A DNA stretch of 64,000 nucleotides from Peromyscus leucopus (lineage: Eukaryota > Chordata > Mammalia > Rodentia > Cricetidae): positions 3,164,451 to 3,228,450 of the forward strand of contig NC_051076.1 in assembly GCF_004664715.2 (NCBI RefSeq), written 5' to 3'. Below are positions 46,470 through 57,547 of the stretch, piece by piece; within the stretch, counting starts at the first letter, position 1; every line of letters starts with the position of its first letter. The position numbers were made by a program, and so were the translations under genes. The notes beneath the pieces are model-generated. The model saw only the letters and a list, made by a program, of their open reading frames with translations. It ran no database searches and had not been told where the DNA came from.

Positions 46470-48092
46470 AAAAGAAAATATAACTTAAGATATTTGAAAA
46501 AAACAAGGTGAATACGGGTTCAAAAATAATTAAGATACATTTTCCTAAGGCTACCTAGAATTAGGCTTTAAAGAATTCTACCATTTCAAGTTTACCACTA
46601 GTTACTAGATACCAATTTACAAACAAGATATTCACTTTTTTTGTTCCTTTATCAAGAGAAAAATCTACCTTCAGACTATGAGGGTGGTGATGGGGAGGGA
46701 CTAGAAAACAAGATTCAAACAATCCCATGTAAATATCACATTTTTCAAATGGAAGAACTCCAAACTGCACTAGAAGTTCCAATCACTAAGACACTTTCCA
46801 TTGAAATGATTTAAGTACACATGGCACCAAGGTTTAGGCCTAATATAGGCCTGACAACCAAGTCCTTGTTTTCTGGAAGAAAGGCCTCAAAAGTCCCACT
46901 CAATTCCATATAACAATGCTTTAAAGATCAATTAGGTTTTCATTTCCTTAATATTTTTGTTTTTGACTTCTAATCTTAAAGACTAGATTAAAACTTAGCT
47001 CAATTCCCAGAAGGCATTGCTTCCCTTTGCTCTATGAAAGAGTCCACCAAGACCTCTTCCTCCAAACCATCTAGACCCCAGCCTCCAGCCTGTGCTTGTG
47101 ATGCATCTTTCTCAACATCCTGAAAAGGTAATGTAGGTAAAATATGCTCATAAACATTAAAACTTATTGTTAGAAAGACGTAACTAGCTTTATAATTTAA
47201 GTTTTAAAACATAAATACTTGCAGCTTGATCTGCACTGACAATGATTGTCGGAGCCTAGAATTCAACATTTACAAATTCTCATTCACACACACAAAACAC
47301 ACTTTATCACACAACTTGTGTCTTGAGAGAATCTTCTGCTTTTTAAATCTTTGGCCTCCCAGTCAATCCCAAGTTCAACCAACTTTAACTAAAACTTCAC
47401 TCAGAATTTCACCAAGCTTTTCACCCACACATTAATGCTTGTCGTATCTTTCATCAACTGTCAAAATCTGAAGCCTGTAAACCATGTGCAACATCTTAAG
47501 CCAGTAAAGCACCAAAATAAAAAAAAAATTTAAAAACCCACCAAAAATCACTTTTCATAATGATTAACATAGAAGCACAAAATATCGACCATAAGTCAGG
47601 AAGCAACTACCTGGACAGATACAATGTCCACTGTTGAAAGAATTTTTCTTCAATTTAAATGTCTTTTCTCATCTCTAAAGAAACCTTAAAGTGCTAACTT
47701 TACTTATATAAAGCAAGCAAATTCTTCAAGTAATTTGCTACGCCAATTTTTATCAGCCTAAACAAGGAACTAAAAATAGCAAGTGAAGTGAAAAGGGCAG
47801 AACACCCGACCGGTTCGACACAGGTAGACACCCCGGAGAACGTCACCTACCATCCCGCCTTTCTTCACTGCACTGCACAAGCTAACAGATTAAGTATCTG
47901 TTTTCTTACATTAACTCCCTAGGATTTGCTAAGGTTTTTGCAAGTCACTAGGTAACACATACAGTCCTATGGAAATACTGCCACTTAAAAATCAAGACAC
48001 TAATTAAAGCAAGCTTGTGTGTGTCTACTGCCTTAAACTAAAAGTGAGGCATTGCTTACAAACTGACGAGCCGCCCTCCACCGGCCGGCTCA
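46470..48092 (-). pseudogene. REST retrocopy, downstream (3' UTR) region
   Basis: Non-coding sequence continuous with the REST stop codon. Its true 3' limit is uncertain: a T-rich stretch at 46,439-46,468 could mark an A tail on the minus strand, but no AATAAA is placed well for it. Confidence 0.5.
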
Positions 48093-49893
48093 CTACTCCT
48101 GCCCCTCAGCTGCTTTTTCAAGGAAGTATACATTAACCAGATGGCGATTGAGGTGCTTGCTGTAATCCTTTTCCTTTCTGAAAGACCGATCACAGAAAAT
48201 ACAAACAAACTCTCCCTCGGTTATTTTAACTGCCAACTCCTCCTTCCCACTTTTTGAACTTGCTTCTTGTGGCACTGGCCGAGCCCCATGCAGCCCAGAA
48301 TCATCACTTCCCTTGGACATATTATCACTCAGGTCACTTCCATCATGGCTGTGGATTCCTTCATCTTCATCAATGTCCGGTGACTCGTTTTCAGCCAAAG
48401 TGATAGGAGACGAGGCCGTTACGGTTGGTGATGGGACCGGAGGCAATGGTGACGCCGGTTCGGGTGCTGAGGCTTTCACAGGGACACTGTCTGGGTTCTG
48501 CTCAGTGTCCGCTTCCATTTCACAAAGCCCAGCTGAACCAGTCTGACACTTAGCATGTAACGTTTCACCACCTGACCCATTTGAGTTTTGTTCCGAGGAT
48601 AAGACACTGGTAGATTCCTTGGGAGCAGCAAGCGTAGCTAGACTCTTGCCAGCTTCCTCTGTTCCCACTTTCTTGATAGGGGCCATTTTATTTCCTTCCC
48701 CATCAGAGCCAATTTCTTGGCCCTTGGGTGTCTCATCTCTTCTTGAGTTTCCCTTTGGAAGATCCTGTGCGCGCCTGCTTCCCTTCAGAAGCTGGCTATC
48801 TCTAACAGGCACTAAGCCAACTTCAATAAGGACTTGCTCCTGCCGCATCACCTCACTCCGCATGCCCGACCTCTCCTTGGTACTCTCTTTTCGGGGAAAC
48901 CTTTTGGTGACTGGTTTCACTTGAAGAGGTGGCTCCATGACAGCAGAAGGCTCCTTCTGAACAGATCCCATGTGAGGAGGCCCTGTCTAAGCAACCTCCA
49001 CCTGAGCATGGTCCAAAGGACAAAGCAGCCACTTCTGACAATGTCCCCGCTGAGACTCCATGGGAGGAGGCGGCCCCATCTGATCAGGCTCCATGGGAGG
49101 AGGCGGCTCCCTCTGAGCAGGCTCCATGGGAGGAGGAGGCTCCATGGGAGGAGGAGGCTCCATCCGATCAGGCTCCATGGGAGGAGGCTGTTCCATCTGA
49201 GTAAGCTCCATGGGAAGAGGCTGCTCCATCTTTGGAGGTTCCGTGGGAGGAGGCGGCTCCCTCTGAGCAGGCTCCAGGGGAGGAGGCGGCTCCCTCTGAG
49301 GAGGCCCCAGGGGAGAAGGCAGCTCCATCTGAGCAGGCCCAGTCTGTGCAATATCCATGGGAGAAGGAAGCCCCGGCTGAGTAGAGCCTGTAGGGGTGAC
49401 CACCACCTGAGTGAGCGCATGACCGGAATAGACCTCCTCCTGAGCCAGCTCCATGGAAGGAGGCTCTGTCTCCTTCTGTGTCTCCTGAGCAGGTCTGCTG
49501 CCTTTCTTACTTGATTTACCTTTTTGAGGTTTCTTCTTTGCACCTTTTTTAATGGAAGTATTTTGCTTTTTATTGTCCCCCTTAGTCTCCTCCGTCTTGC
49601 TGTCATCCTTTGGCACCTCGGTACTATTTTTGGATTTGCTTTCCACCTTTTTTTTCTTTTTTGTCACTGGTTCCTCGTTCACAGGCTCATCTGATGGATG
49701 GGCTTCAGAATCCACCTTTCTTTTGTTCTTCTTGGCTTTACTGACTTTTTCTTTATTATTTCCTGTATGTACATCTATGTGTTTCGTCTCTGCTGCCTTA
49801 GTCTCCATCGCAGATTTCTGAGTTCTGGTAGTTACCTGGACCACTGAGGCATTGCCACAAGACTTCTTCTCTTTTGAAGCATCCTTTTTCTCT
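48093..49893 (-). pseudogene. Rest: REST (NRSF) retrocopy, C-terminal half
   Basis: REST is the zinc-finger repressor that silences neuronal genes. The fragment covers the Lys-rich and Pro-rich region (49,844-48,987: imperfect repeats of the type PPPPMEP) and the end (48,971-48,093), which carries the last C2H2 finger FVCIFCDRSFRKEKDYSKH and ends close to the REST C terminus. That C-terminal finger is the CoREST-binding repression domain, which secures the identity. Only one in-frame stop (TAG at 48,989-48,987, probably from CAG) interrupts about 600 codons. The N-terminal DNA-binding fingers are missing. The parent region lies within one large exon, so absence of introns is not informative. 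Confidence 0.85.
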
Positions 49894-50178
49894 AGATATT
49901 AGGATAGCTACACCAGCTTGTTTCTTAGGTCCATTTGCTTGGAAAGCCTTTTCCCAGCCCTTTACTCGGAGGTAGTATCTGTCTTTGAAGTTAAATTGTG
50001 TTTCTTGTATGCAAGAGATGGATGGATCCTGTTTTCTTATCCATTCTGTTAGCCTTCGTCTTTTTATAGGTGAGTTGAGACCATTGATATTGATGGATAT
50101 TAATGACCAGTGATTGTTACTTCCTGTTATTTTCTGTGGTTGTGTTGTTGTCCTTCTTTGGGGTATATTGGTGTGGGA
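49894..50178 (-). pseudogene. L1 ORF2 start (endonuclease N terminus), cut off
   Basis: The minus strand reads the beginning of L1 ORF2 without stops: ININGLNSPIKRRRLTEWI, CIQETQ and KKQAGVAILIS, the first endonuclease motifs. Sequence switches to REST at about 49,890-49,896 (TCTAG/AGAAAAAGG). All downstream L1 sequence is absent. Confidence 0.85.
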
Positions 50179-51359
50179 TTATCTATTGCCTGAGTTTTCA
50201 TGGATGTGTTTAGCTTCTTTGGGTTGAATTTTCCCTTCTAGTGCTTTCTGTAGGGCTGTGGACAGGTATTGATTAAATCTGGTTTTATCCTGGAATATTT
50301 TGTTTACTCTGCCTATGGTGATTGAGAGTTTTGCTGGGTATAATAGTCTGGGTTGGCATCCGTGGTCTCTTAGTGTCTGCATGAGATTTGTCCATGATCT
50401 TCTAGCTTTCATAGTCTCTATTGAGTAGTCTGGTGTTATTCTGATGGGTTTACCTTTATATGTTACTTGGTCTTTTTCCTTTGCGGCTCTTAATATTTTT
50501 TCTTTGTTCTGTGTGTTTAGTGTTTTGATTATTATATGGCGAGGGGACTATTTTTTTGGATCCAGCCTATTCGGTGTTCTGTAAGCTTCTTGTATCTTCA
50601 TATGTATTTCTTTCTTTAGGTTAGGAAAGTTTTCTTCTATGATTTTGTTGAATATATTTTCTGTGCCTTTGAGTTGGTATTCTTCTCCTTCTTCTATCCC
50701 TATTATTCTTAGGTTTGGTCTTTTCATGGTGTCCCAAATTTCCTGGACGTTTTGTGTTATGACTTTTTTGTCTTTAGTGTTTTCTTTGACTGACGAATCT
50801 ATTTTCTCTATCGTGTCTTCAGTGTCAGAGATTCTCTGTTCCATCTCTTGCAATCGGTTGGTTATGCTTGTTTCTGTAGTTGCTGTTCGTTTAGTCAGGA
50901 TTTCTATTTCCAGCATTCCCTCAACATGTGTTTTCTTTATTGTCTCAAATTCATTTTTCAGATCTTGGAATGTTTCTTTCATCTGTTTAATTGCTTTTTC
51001 TTGGCTTGATTTGATTTCTTCCCATTTTTTGTTTGTTTTTTCTTCCATTTCTTTAAGGGAGTTTTTTATTTTCTCTTTAATGGAGTTTTTCATTTCCTCT
51101 TTAAGGGAAGTTTTTATTTGCTCTTTAAGGGAGTTTTTCATTTCCTCTTTAAGGAAAGTTTTTATTTCCTCTTTAAGGTAGTTTTTCATTTCCTCTTTAA
51201 GGAAAATTTTTATTTCCTCTTTGAGGGAATGTTTTATTTCTTCTTTAAGGCCTCTATCATCTTCTTAAAGTCATTTTTAGGGTTGATTTCTTCTGTTTCT
51301 TCTGTCATGGTATGTTTAGGTCTTGCAGGTGTAGAATCACCAGGTTCTGATGTTGCCAT
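50179..51359 (-). pseudogene. L1 ORF1 with expanded coiled-coil repeats
   Basis: L1 ORF1p is the trimeric RNA-binding chaperone of the L1 particle. The start is the ATG at 51,359 (MATSEPGDS). A frameshift near 51,250 precedes a long coiled-coil region (51,240-51,040) made of about eight 24-base units encoding KEEIKTFL/KEEMKNSL-type octads. The RRM and C-terminal domains follow (NLRIIGIEEGEE; MKARRSWTNLMQ). A stop at 50,550-50,548 splits the last domain, whose frame continues in register to 50,179. The order and motifs are those of rodent L1. Confidence 0.85.
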
Positions 51360-52149
51360 ATAGGTCTTTATGTTGTTGCCTGTATTTTTGCACTGGCGTC
51401 TACTCATCTCTTCCTCTGTGTGGTGCAGGTGGTGTCTGTGTCTGAGAGTGCCTCTCTTGTTCTAATTTTTAGTCTTGGTTTAGTAGGGGTTCTTGGTTAA
51501 ATTGGTGCTATTGGGCTGTTTCTTCAGGGGCAGCTGATTTCAGTCAGTGAATTATATACTTATGATTCTGGTGATCTGGTTTGGTGGCTGGGTAGCGCCT
51601 TCTTCTGTGTTCCCAGGTCACGTTTTGTTCATTTGTCAACTCCTCAGCTGATCTTGTTTCTTCAGACTTCAAACTGTAGGCATCTGAATCCTCTCCCAGA
51701 TGGGTTTCAGCTGAGCAGGGTAGTCTCACCAACACCTCCAAGTTGTTGGGTTTCACAGGATCAGCAGTTGGGCCCTGGGTTGTCCTCAGACGGAGTGTTC
51801 AGATTCGCTCAGGCTCCAACCCACGGAGACAGCCTCCTCCCCAGGCGTTGGGGCCAGGGGCGTCCCCGCTCCAAGCCGCGTCTGCCCATCTCCGTCCCCG
51901 GGCCTGTCCACCTCCGAGGTCCGCCGCCACCACAGGCTTACCTGCGTCCACTTGTCTCCGCCGCCGGGCCTGTACGTCCCCATCAGCCACCGCTGGGTCT
52001 GTCCACCTCCTGCTATTAATTCTTAATGGTTGTGGTCCTGTCGATCCAAACTATCTCTCTACTGGACTCATCAGCACCTTTCTTCTCCTCCTAGCCACTA
52101 GCTTGTGAAGTACCGTTCGCCGCCATCTTCCCCACACCAGTTTTGAATG
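51360..52149 (-). promoter_or_regulatory. L1 5' UTR, apparently full-length
   Basis: A GC-rich leader on the minus strand, with the YY1-type motif AAGATGGCGGC at 52,128-52,118, about 20 bases from the element start. That placement is typical for L1 promoters and argues that the 5' end is complete. The target duplication begins right after at 52,150. Confidence 0.75.
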
Positions 52150-53514
52150 TCCTTATATCCAAATTTTAAAGTCAAGGAATCTTTAAAATATACATATTGG
52201 TTTAACTCAACAAAGACATCACAATCCAGATTCTCTGTGTAATATTCATCTTTACATGGCTTATTTTTTATATTAATTTTACTGTCTCTTTAGAGACTTT
52301 ATTTTTTAAAACTATGTATTTGTTTATATAACTGTATATATCACCTTTTTTTGTCTCTTTCAAGCCTATGTATATTTTACACACATTGTAAACTATTACA
52401 TCTGAATCTGTCTTATTGTGAATCTATTGCTTTAAACTGCAGCATTTGTAAGACTGAAACGGCGCTATGGCTGCTGGCTCTGCCCACCTCAGCTTTCCAA
52501 CATGGCGGTGTTACATTTACCGACAGCTCTGGGAGCTATCGTGGGTCTATGATTTTATCCAAGCAGCGTGTAGCCCAGAAACCTCTTTTTTTGTTTTGAA
52601 ATAGGAAAGGCTAAATCCACCATGTAGCTTAATGTGCCACTTGCAGAGGCCTCATTCCCGCCATACTGCAGATCGAGCGTATACGCTAGGAACCCACCAG
52701 TAGCTCAAACCGGCAGCAGCCGCTCATTTGAGAGAGACAATTAGGAAGCTGTTTTTAGCTCCATTTTAAAATTTTTTCTCAGATTTTAGGTGGAAACTCT
52801 TGCCAACTCGTTGGGTGCCATTTGTAGCTAGAGTTTTTCTGACTGGCCCACAGTCAGGACAGTCTCTCTCACTCGCCAGTCCCACAGCCGCTCAGAATCA
52901 ACCAAGTAAACACAGAGACTTATATTGCTTACAAACTGTATGGCCATGGCAGGCTTCTTGCTAACTGTTCTGATATCTTAAATTAACCCATTTCTATAAA
53001 TCTATACCTTGCCACGTGACTCATGGCTTACTGTCATCTTCATATGCAGCTTGTCATGGTGGCAGCTGGCAGTGACTCCTTCTGTCTTCCTGTTCTTTCT
53101 TTTCTCCTCTCTGTTAGTCCCGCCTATACTTCCTGCCTAGCCACTGGCCAATCAGTGTTTTATTTATTGACCAGTCAGAGTAATTTGACATACAGACCAT
53201 CCTACAACAAAGAAACTATATTCTTCTCAAGTGTACATAGAACATTTTATAAAACATGTAAAAATATTAGACCACTGCCATGAGTACACTGTGTTAGAAA
53301 AAGATTAATTTGTTTCTGTCTCTTCATAATATCAGAACTTATTGAGTAACAATAAATTCACTAGGTATTTATCATGGTTTCAATGGCAATAGCTTAACAG
53401 ATAGTACTTTTTTTTTTGGTGACTCTGGCTGAGGCAAATATAAAGTTTTTTGTTAAAACATTCTTAATTACCAATATTAACTATCAGGTTATGCATTACA
53501 CAGACACCACTCTC

Positions 53515-53995
53515 TGTGTATGTGTTAGGGATACTATTGCTGTGATGAAATACCCTGACCAAACCAACTTGGGGAGGAAAGGGTTTATATGATTTATGCT
53601 TCCAAATCACTGTTCATGTTGAAGGAAGTCAGGACAGGAACTCAGAACAGGCAAGAACCTGGAGGTAGGAGCTGATTCGGAGGCCATGGAAGAGTGCTGC
53701 TTATGGCTTCCTTACAGTTTCAGAGGTTAGTCCTTTATCATCAAGGTGGGGAGCATGGCTTGGAGCAGTAAGTGGGAGCTGCATCCTAATCGCTAGATAG
53801 AAAGACAGACAGATAGACAGTGATAGGCTGGGCCTGGTGTGGGCTTTTGAAAACTCAAAGCCCACCCCGAGTAACATGTTTCCTCCAATTAGACCACATC
53901 TCCTAATCCTTTTAATCCTTCTCAAGTCCTGCCAGTCCCTGATGGCTAAGCATTCAAATATATGAAACTTTGGGTCCACTCTTTTTCAAACAACC
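53515..53995 (+). repeat. Rodent interspersed repeat, type 1
   Basis: Reads 'ctattgctgtgatgaaataccctgacc', 'aacttggggaggaaagggttt', 'gaaggaagtcaggacaggaactc', 'aacctggaggtaggagctgatt', a well-known rodent repeat of unrecalled name. The last part (53,840-53,995) may be another fragment. Confidence 0.6.
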
Positions 53996-53998
53996 ATA

Positions 53999-53999
<1 letters not shown>

Positions 54000-54084
<85 letters not shown>

Positions 54085-54124
54085 GAGAGGGAGGGAGGGG
54101 GAGAGAGAGAGGGAGGGAGGGAGG

Positions 54125-54170
<46 letters not shown>
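54000..54170. repeat. (TG)n(AG)n compound microsatellite
   Basis: A TG run (54,001-54,035) followed by AG, GGAG and AG tracts to 54,170. It is purine-pure over about 135 bases on the plus strand and gives spurious Arg-Glu and Ser-Leu open frames. Confidence 0.95.
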
Positions 54171-54172
<2 letters not shown>

Positions 54173-54589
54173 ACAAAGAGTTAAAGAGGAGTTTCAGAGA
54201 AACCAAAGCTAGGAAACCAGATGGCACAGTCTTGGCATTGATAATGAATCCTGAATCTGTGAGAAAGAAGCTGAAGAAGCTGTGATGATCTGAGTTGGCA
54301 TTGCAGATACATGTTTGAGAGCAAAGCTATATAGTTGAATGTAGCTGAAGAGGCAAGAGATAAATACTTAGATAAATTCCAATTACTTACTACAACCTTC
54401 CAAGAAAGGAAACCTTAGGACCTGTGGGCTTCACCGCTGGATTCTAATTTGTGTTATAAGGCCAATATTATGCTAATACCAAACCAGCCTTGACAACAGA
54501 AGAAAATTGCTGGCCAGTATCCTTAATAAACATGTTATAAATGTTCATTCTTTACAAATTACTATCAGACAGAATTCACAAGTGCATAC

Positions 54590-54885
54590 ACTGGGGTGAG
54601 TGGGATGAATCTCCAGCATCCATGTAAAATGGATGCCTGTAATCTCAGCACTAGGAGAATGAGAGAAAGACAGATCCTAAGGGCTTGCTGGCCAGCCAGC
54701 CTAGCCAAACGAGTGAGTTTTCAGCTCAGTGAGAGATTTTTCTCTCAAGACAATGGACTGAGAGTGATAGAGGAAGATGCCTGGTATCCTGCCCTGAGCT
54801 CCTCTTGTACACACATATGAGCACATTATCACACAGACCCCATGTATGCTCATAAAACATACACACTGTCATACATCATGATTAA
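54590..54885 (+). repeat. B4-type SINE
   Basis: Contains 'gcctgtaatctcagcactaggag', 'gggcttgctggccagccagcctagcc' and 'agctcagtgagagattt', the B4 order, with a CA-containing end. Confidence 0.7.
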
Positions 54886-55605
54886 GTGGGATTTATCCCT
54901 GAAATGCAAGCTTCACTTGACAGTGTACAAACAAAATGTGATATATCACACTGACAGAATGAGGTGTAAAAGCATAGTCATTGCTAGAAGAAGAAAAGAC
55001 TTTTGAAAAACAATTCAAATTTTCCATCACTAGAAAACTTCTCTAAAAATTAGTCATAGAAGGATTATAGTTTCATGTCATATATTTTCCACATATGACA
55101 AGCCTACAACTAACATTGTATTCAGTGGAGAAAGGCAGTCTTCTCTATAAGATTAGGAGCACAAAGGCATTTTCACCATTCTTAAATGAAAATGTGCCCT
55201 GTCCTGTCTCTGTACAACTACCTACTTCTCTATGGATCTCCCTGATTTTGGACATCCTCAAATGTCCAACAATAGGTAAATGGTTAGATGAATGATGGTG
55301 CATCCATGTGATGGACTCTATAACAAAAAGGACTGCTTGATAAATCTCCAGGATTGTGCTGAGTAGAAAGCTAATTGTATATGGTTACATTCTATATGAA
55401 TCTTTATATAATTTTTTAAAAATTATGTAATTATAGAAATGATTACCAGCAATAAGAATGTGCAAGAAAAATCAGGAATGGGAAGACACAAAGGGAATGT
55501 CACAGTAAATAGAGAGAACAAGAGATCTTGTGTCTATTTTAGTTCTTGCTGTGGTAGAAAATACATAAGCCTACCTGTAAAATTGTGTCAAAGTCTCTTT
55601 CCCAC

Positions 55606-55735
55606 TGGTTGGCGGTGGCACATGACTTTTGTCCCAGCATTTGGATGTCAAGGCCAGCCTGGACTACAGAATGAGTTCCAGGAAAGCCAGAAAAAAAAAA
55701 AAAAACATAGAAAAACCCTGTCTTGAAAAACCAAA
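55606..55735 (+). repeat. B1 SINE, internally A-rich
   Basis: The B1 core ('tcaaggccagcctggactaca', 'gagttccaggaaagcc') is interrupted by an A run at 55,690-55,705, then 'aaaaccctgtcttgaaaa'. Confidence 0.75.
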
Positions 55736-56461
55736 AGGACAAAAAAGAAAAAAGAAAAAAGAAGAAGGAGGTATGTGGGGGGGGACCAGAAAAGGTCTCT
55801 TTCCCATAGGAAAATGAGCAAGTGGAATTTAAATGTAAACATAAAACACAGCCCTTTACAGTTGTACTTCCCAAAATGACATGTTTATGTATAAAACAAA
55901 GTAGGTATAAGAGTTAAGTTACTGTGAAATAATTGTCATGAATTGTTTTAATTTTATGACATACTAGACAATTTGTAGCATATTAATTTACTATTGCTGA
56001 CTTTAATCGAGTATAAAAAATGTGTTTGACTTTGGTCAGATTTGAGTCCCTTGATTCTAGGTTAATGAATCTGCTGATCAGGTGTTCTGTTATCTAGGCA
56101 TTCACATTAATGCTTTCACAGTATAACTTAATTCATTCATATTAGTATAATACACACATACACATGGCATTTACTTTGCCCTCAAGAAGCTTGTAATATC
56201 TTTAAAAATAAGACTTAGAGGAAACAACTATAATTTACTATAGATTGTATGATAAGATAATAAAAAGAAAAATCTCATTTAGTTGGGAAGCATAAAGATG
56301 AAAATCAAGAAGTCCAAAGAGGAATGTAAGATTTGAGAACTCATGGTCTTTGACAAGAAAAAAAAATGTCCTAAAGCTTCCAGGGTAGTAATCTCTGGGA
56401 AGCAGCAATTTAAGTAGGCAATTACTTATGGATTAATTAACATTCTTTATCCTGTGTGTAG

Positions 56462-56547
56462 ATACCGCCTCATTGGTTCCTCCTCTGCTGTATGTGTAAT
56501 CTCAGGTCAAAATGTTGCTTGGGATAACGAGACACCTACTTGTCAGA
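56462..56547 (+). CDS. Cr1l: Crry/Cr1l exon 4: second half of SCR2
   Basis: 86 bases, starting after a CTGTGTGTAG acceptor and ending at A/GTAAGT (GT at 56,548). It completes SCR2 with [17 protein letters not shown], the conserved Trp and the fourth Cys (PTCQ). The [14 protein letters not shown] run matches mouse Crry as remembered. The phase runs 2 to 1, complementing exon 3 exactly. An N-E-T glycosylation site is present. Confidence 0.92.
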
Positions 56548-56745
56548 GTAAGTTGAAATTTTTATTTCTATTACCTTGACTCATGTACTTCATATTTTCT
56601 CTGGAATTATATGTATATTTTTGGAGGGCTGAGATTGAATCCAGGGCCTCATGCCTTTTAGGAAGCTGTAAACATAAAGCCCTATAAGGGATTTTTTAAA
56701 TCTTTATTAAAATCGCTTTTGTATAATCTGTTCTTCAAGTAAATG

Positions 56746-57145
56746 AAGATGTTCTGGCTAGTGTCAACTTGACATGAGCCAGAGTCATTTGAGAATAAAG
56801 GACTTTCAATTGAGAAAATGCTTCTATCAGATCTGGCTATAGGTAAGCCTGTATGGCATTTTCTTAATTATGTGGGTGGGCTTAGCCCATTGTGGGAAGT
56901 GTCAGGCCTGGGCTGATGGACCTGGGTTCTATAAAAAAGCCAGCTGAGGAAGCCATGAGGAATATAACCAGCACCCCTCCATGGCCTCTGCATCAGCTCC
57001 TGCCTTCTGGTTCCTTCCCAAACTGAGTTACTGCCTTGGTTTCTCTCACTAGACTATGTTTCCGGATATGTAAGCCAAATAAACTCTCCTCCCCAAGTTG
57101 CTTTTGGTCATGGTTTTTCATCACAGTAATAGGAACCCTAAGATA
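56746..57145 (-). repeat. Rodent interspersed repeat, type 1, opposite orientation
   Basis: Reads 'tgttctggctagtgtcaacttgacatgag' to 'ttgcttttggtcatggtttttcatcacag'. This is the reverse-oriented relative of 33,106-33,480. Its right half is duplicated at 60,687-60,905. Confidence 0.6.
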
Positions 57146-57547
57146 GAAGACAACTGCAACTTCAAGTTCTCCTTTGTCCTGGGTGTTCCTTTTCTTTTCT
57201 TTCTTTCTTTCTTTTTTTTTTTTTGTGATATTTGCCTTCTTGAGTCTGGCTTATTTCCTTTAACAAGATGATGCCCAGTTCCATCTATCTTCCTGAAAAT
57301 GAAACTATATTCCCCATGAATGAATTAAACTCAGATGTGAATATATAACCTGAAGAAAGTGCAGAAAGCATGAAAATAGTAAGAGGACCATGGCTAGGGG
57401 GAGCACTAGAGAGAGTAATAACATAAATTAAGTAATATCATAGGGCCTGGTACTAGCCGAATTTTCAGACTTCTAGTGGTGGTTTTGGTTGTGTCTCCTA
57501 TGGATAAGTGGAACTACTTGATAGCTTTCTCATACCAGGAGTAGAAA
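56932..57547 (+). repeat. Duplicated segment, copy 1
   Basis: From 'ataaaaaagccagctgaggaag' to 'taccaggagtagaaat' this is almost identical to 60,687-61,317. It includes the right half of the type 1 repeat, a T-rich tract and L1 3'-like antisense sequence ('atgatgcccagttccatc'). Confidence 0.85.

Larger units (their letters stand above)
45117..52149 (-). mobile_element. Composite retrocopy: L1 5' end - REST - unknown - B2 tail
   Basis: All parts run in the same (minus) orientation and are bracketed by one 13-bp target duplication with a poly(A) run at the 3' end (45,117-45,126). Reading 5' to 3': complete L1 5' UTR, ORF1 and about 210 bases of ORF2; REST coding from the C-terminal half to its stop and beyond; a transcript-like segment with AATAAA and A tract; a 5'-truncated B2-type sequence. 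The rest of L1 (nearly all of ORF2 and the 3' UTR) is missing. Whether all parts came in at once is an inference from the single outer duplication. Confidence 0.7.
44376..53209 (-). mobile_element. Non-autonomous LTR element, family 1, with nested insertion
   Basis: Both LTRs are present: the 3' LTR at 44,376-44,732 and the 5' LTR at 52,823-53,209. Also present are a Lys-type primer-binding site (minus strand TGGCACCCAACG, about 52,820-52,803) and a polypurine tract next to the 3' LTR (44,733-44,765). Direct repeats AAGAAAC flank the element (44,369-44,375 and 53,210-53,216). Once the composite retrocopy at 45,117-52,149 is set aside, the internal region is only about 1 kb and non-coding. Confidence 0.8.

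Noticed and set aside
48834..49514. 226-codon open frame antisense to the REST retrocopy, rich in LHGRRR repeats
   Set aside because: It is the shadow of the REST proline-rich repeats read on the other strand; the repeat unit explains the openness and composition.
50639..51363. Open frames on the plus strand rich in Phe/Ser/Leu
   Set aside because: They are antisense shadows of the L1 ORF1 coiled-coil repeats.
53946..54227. Open frames of Ser-Leu, Arg-Glu, Cys-Val and Thr-His repeats
   Set aside because: Produced by the (TG)n(AG)n microsatellite in different frames.
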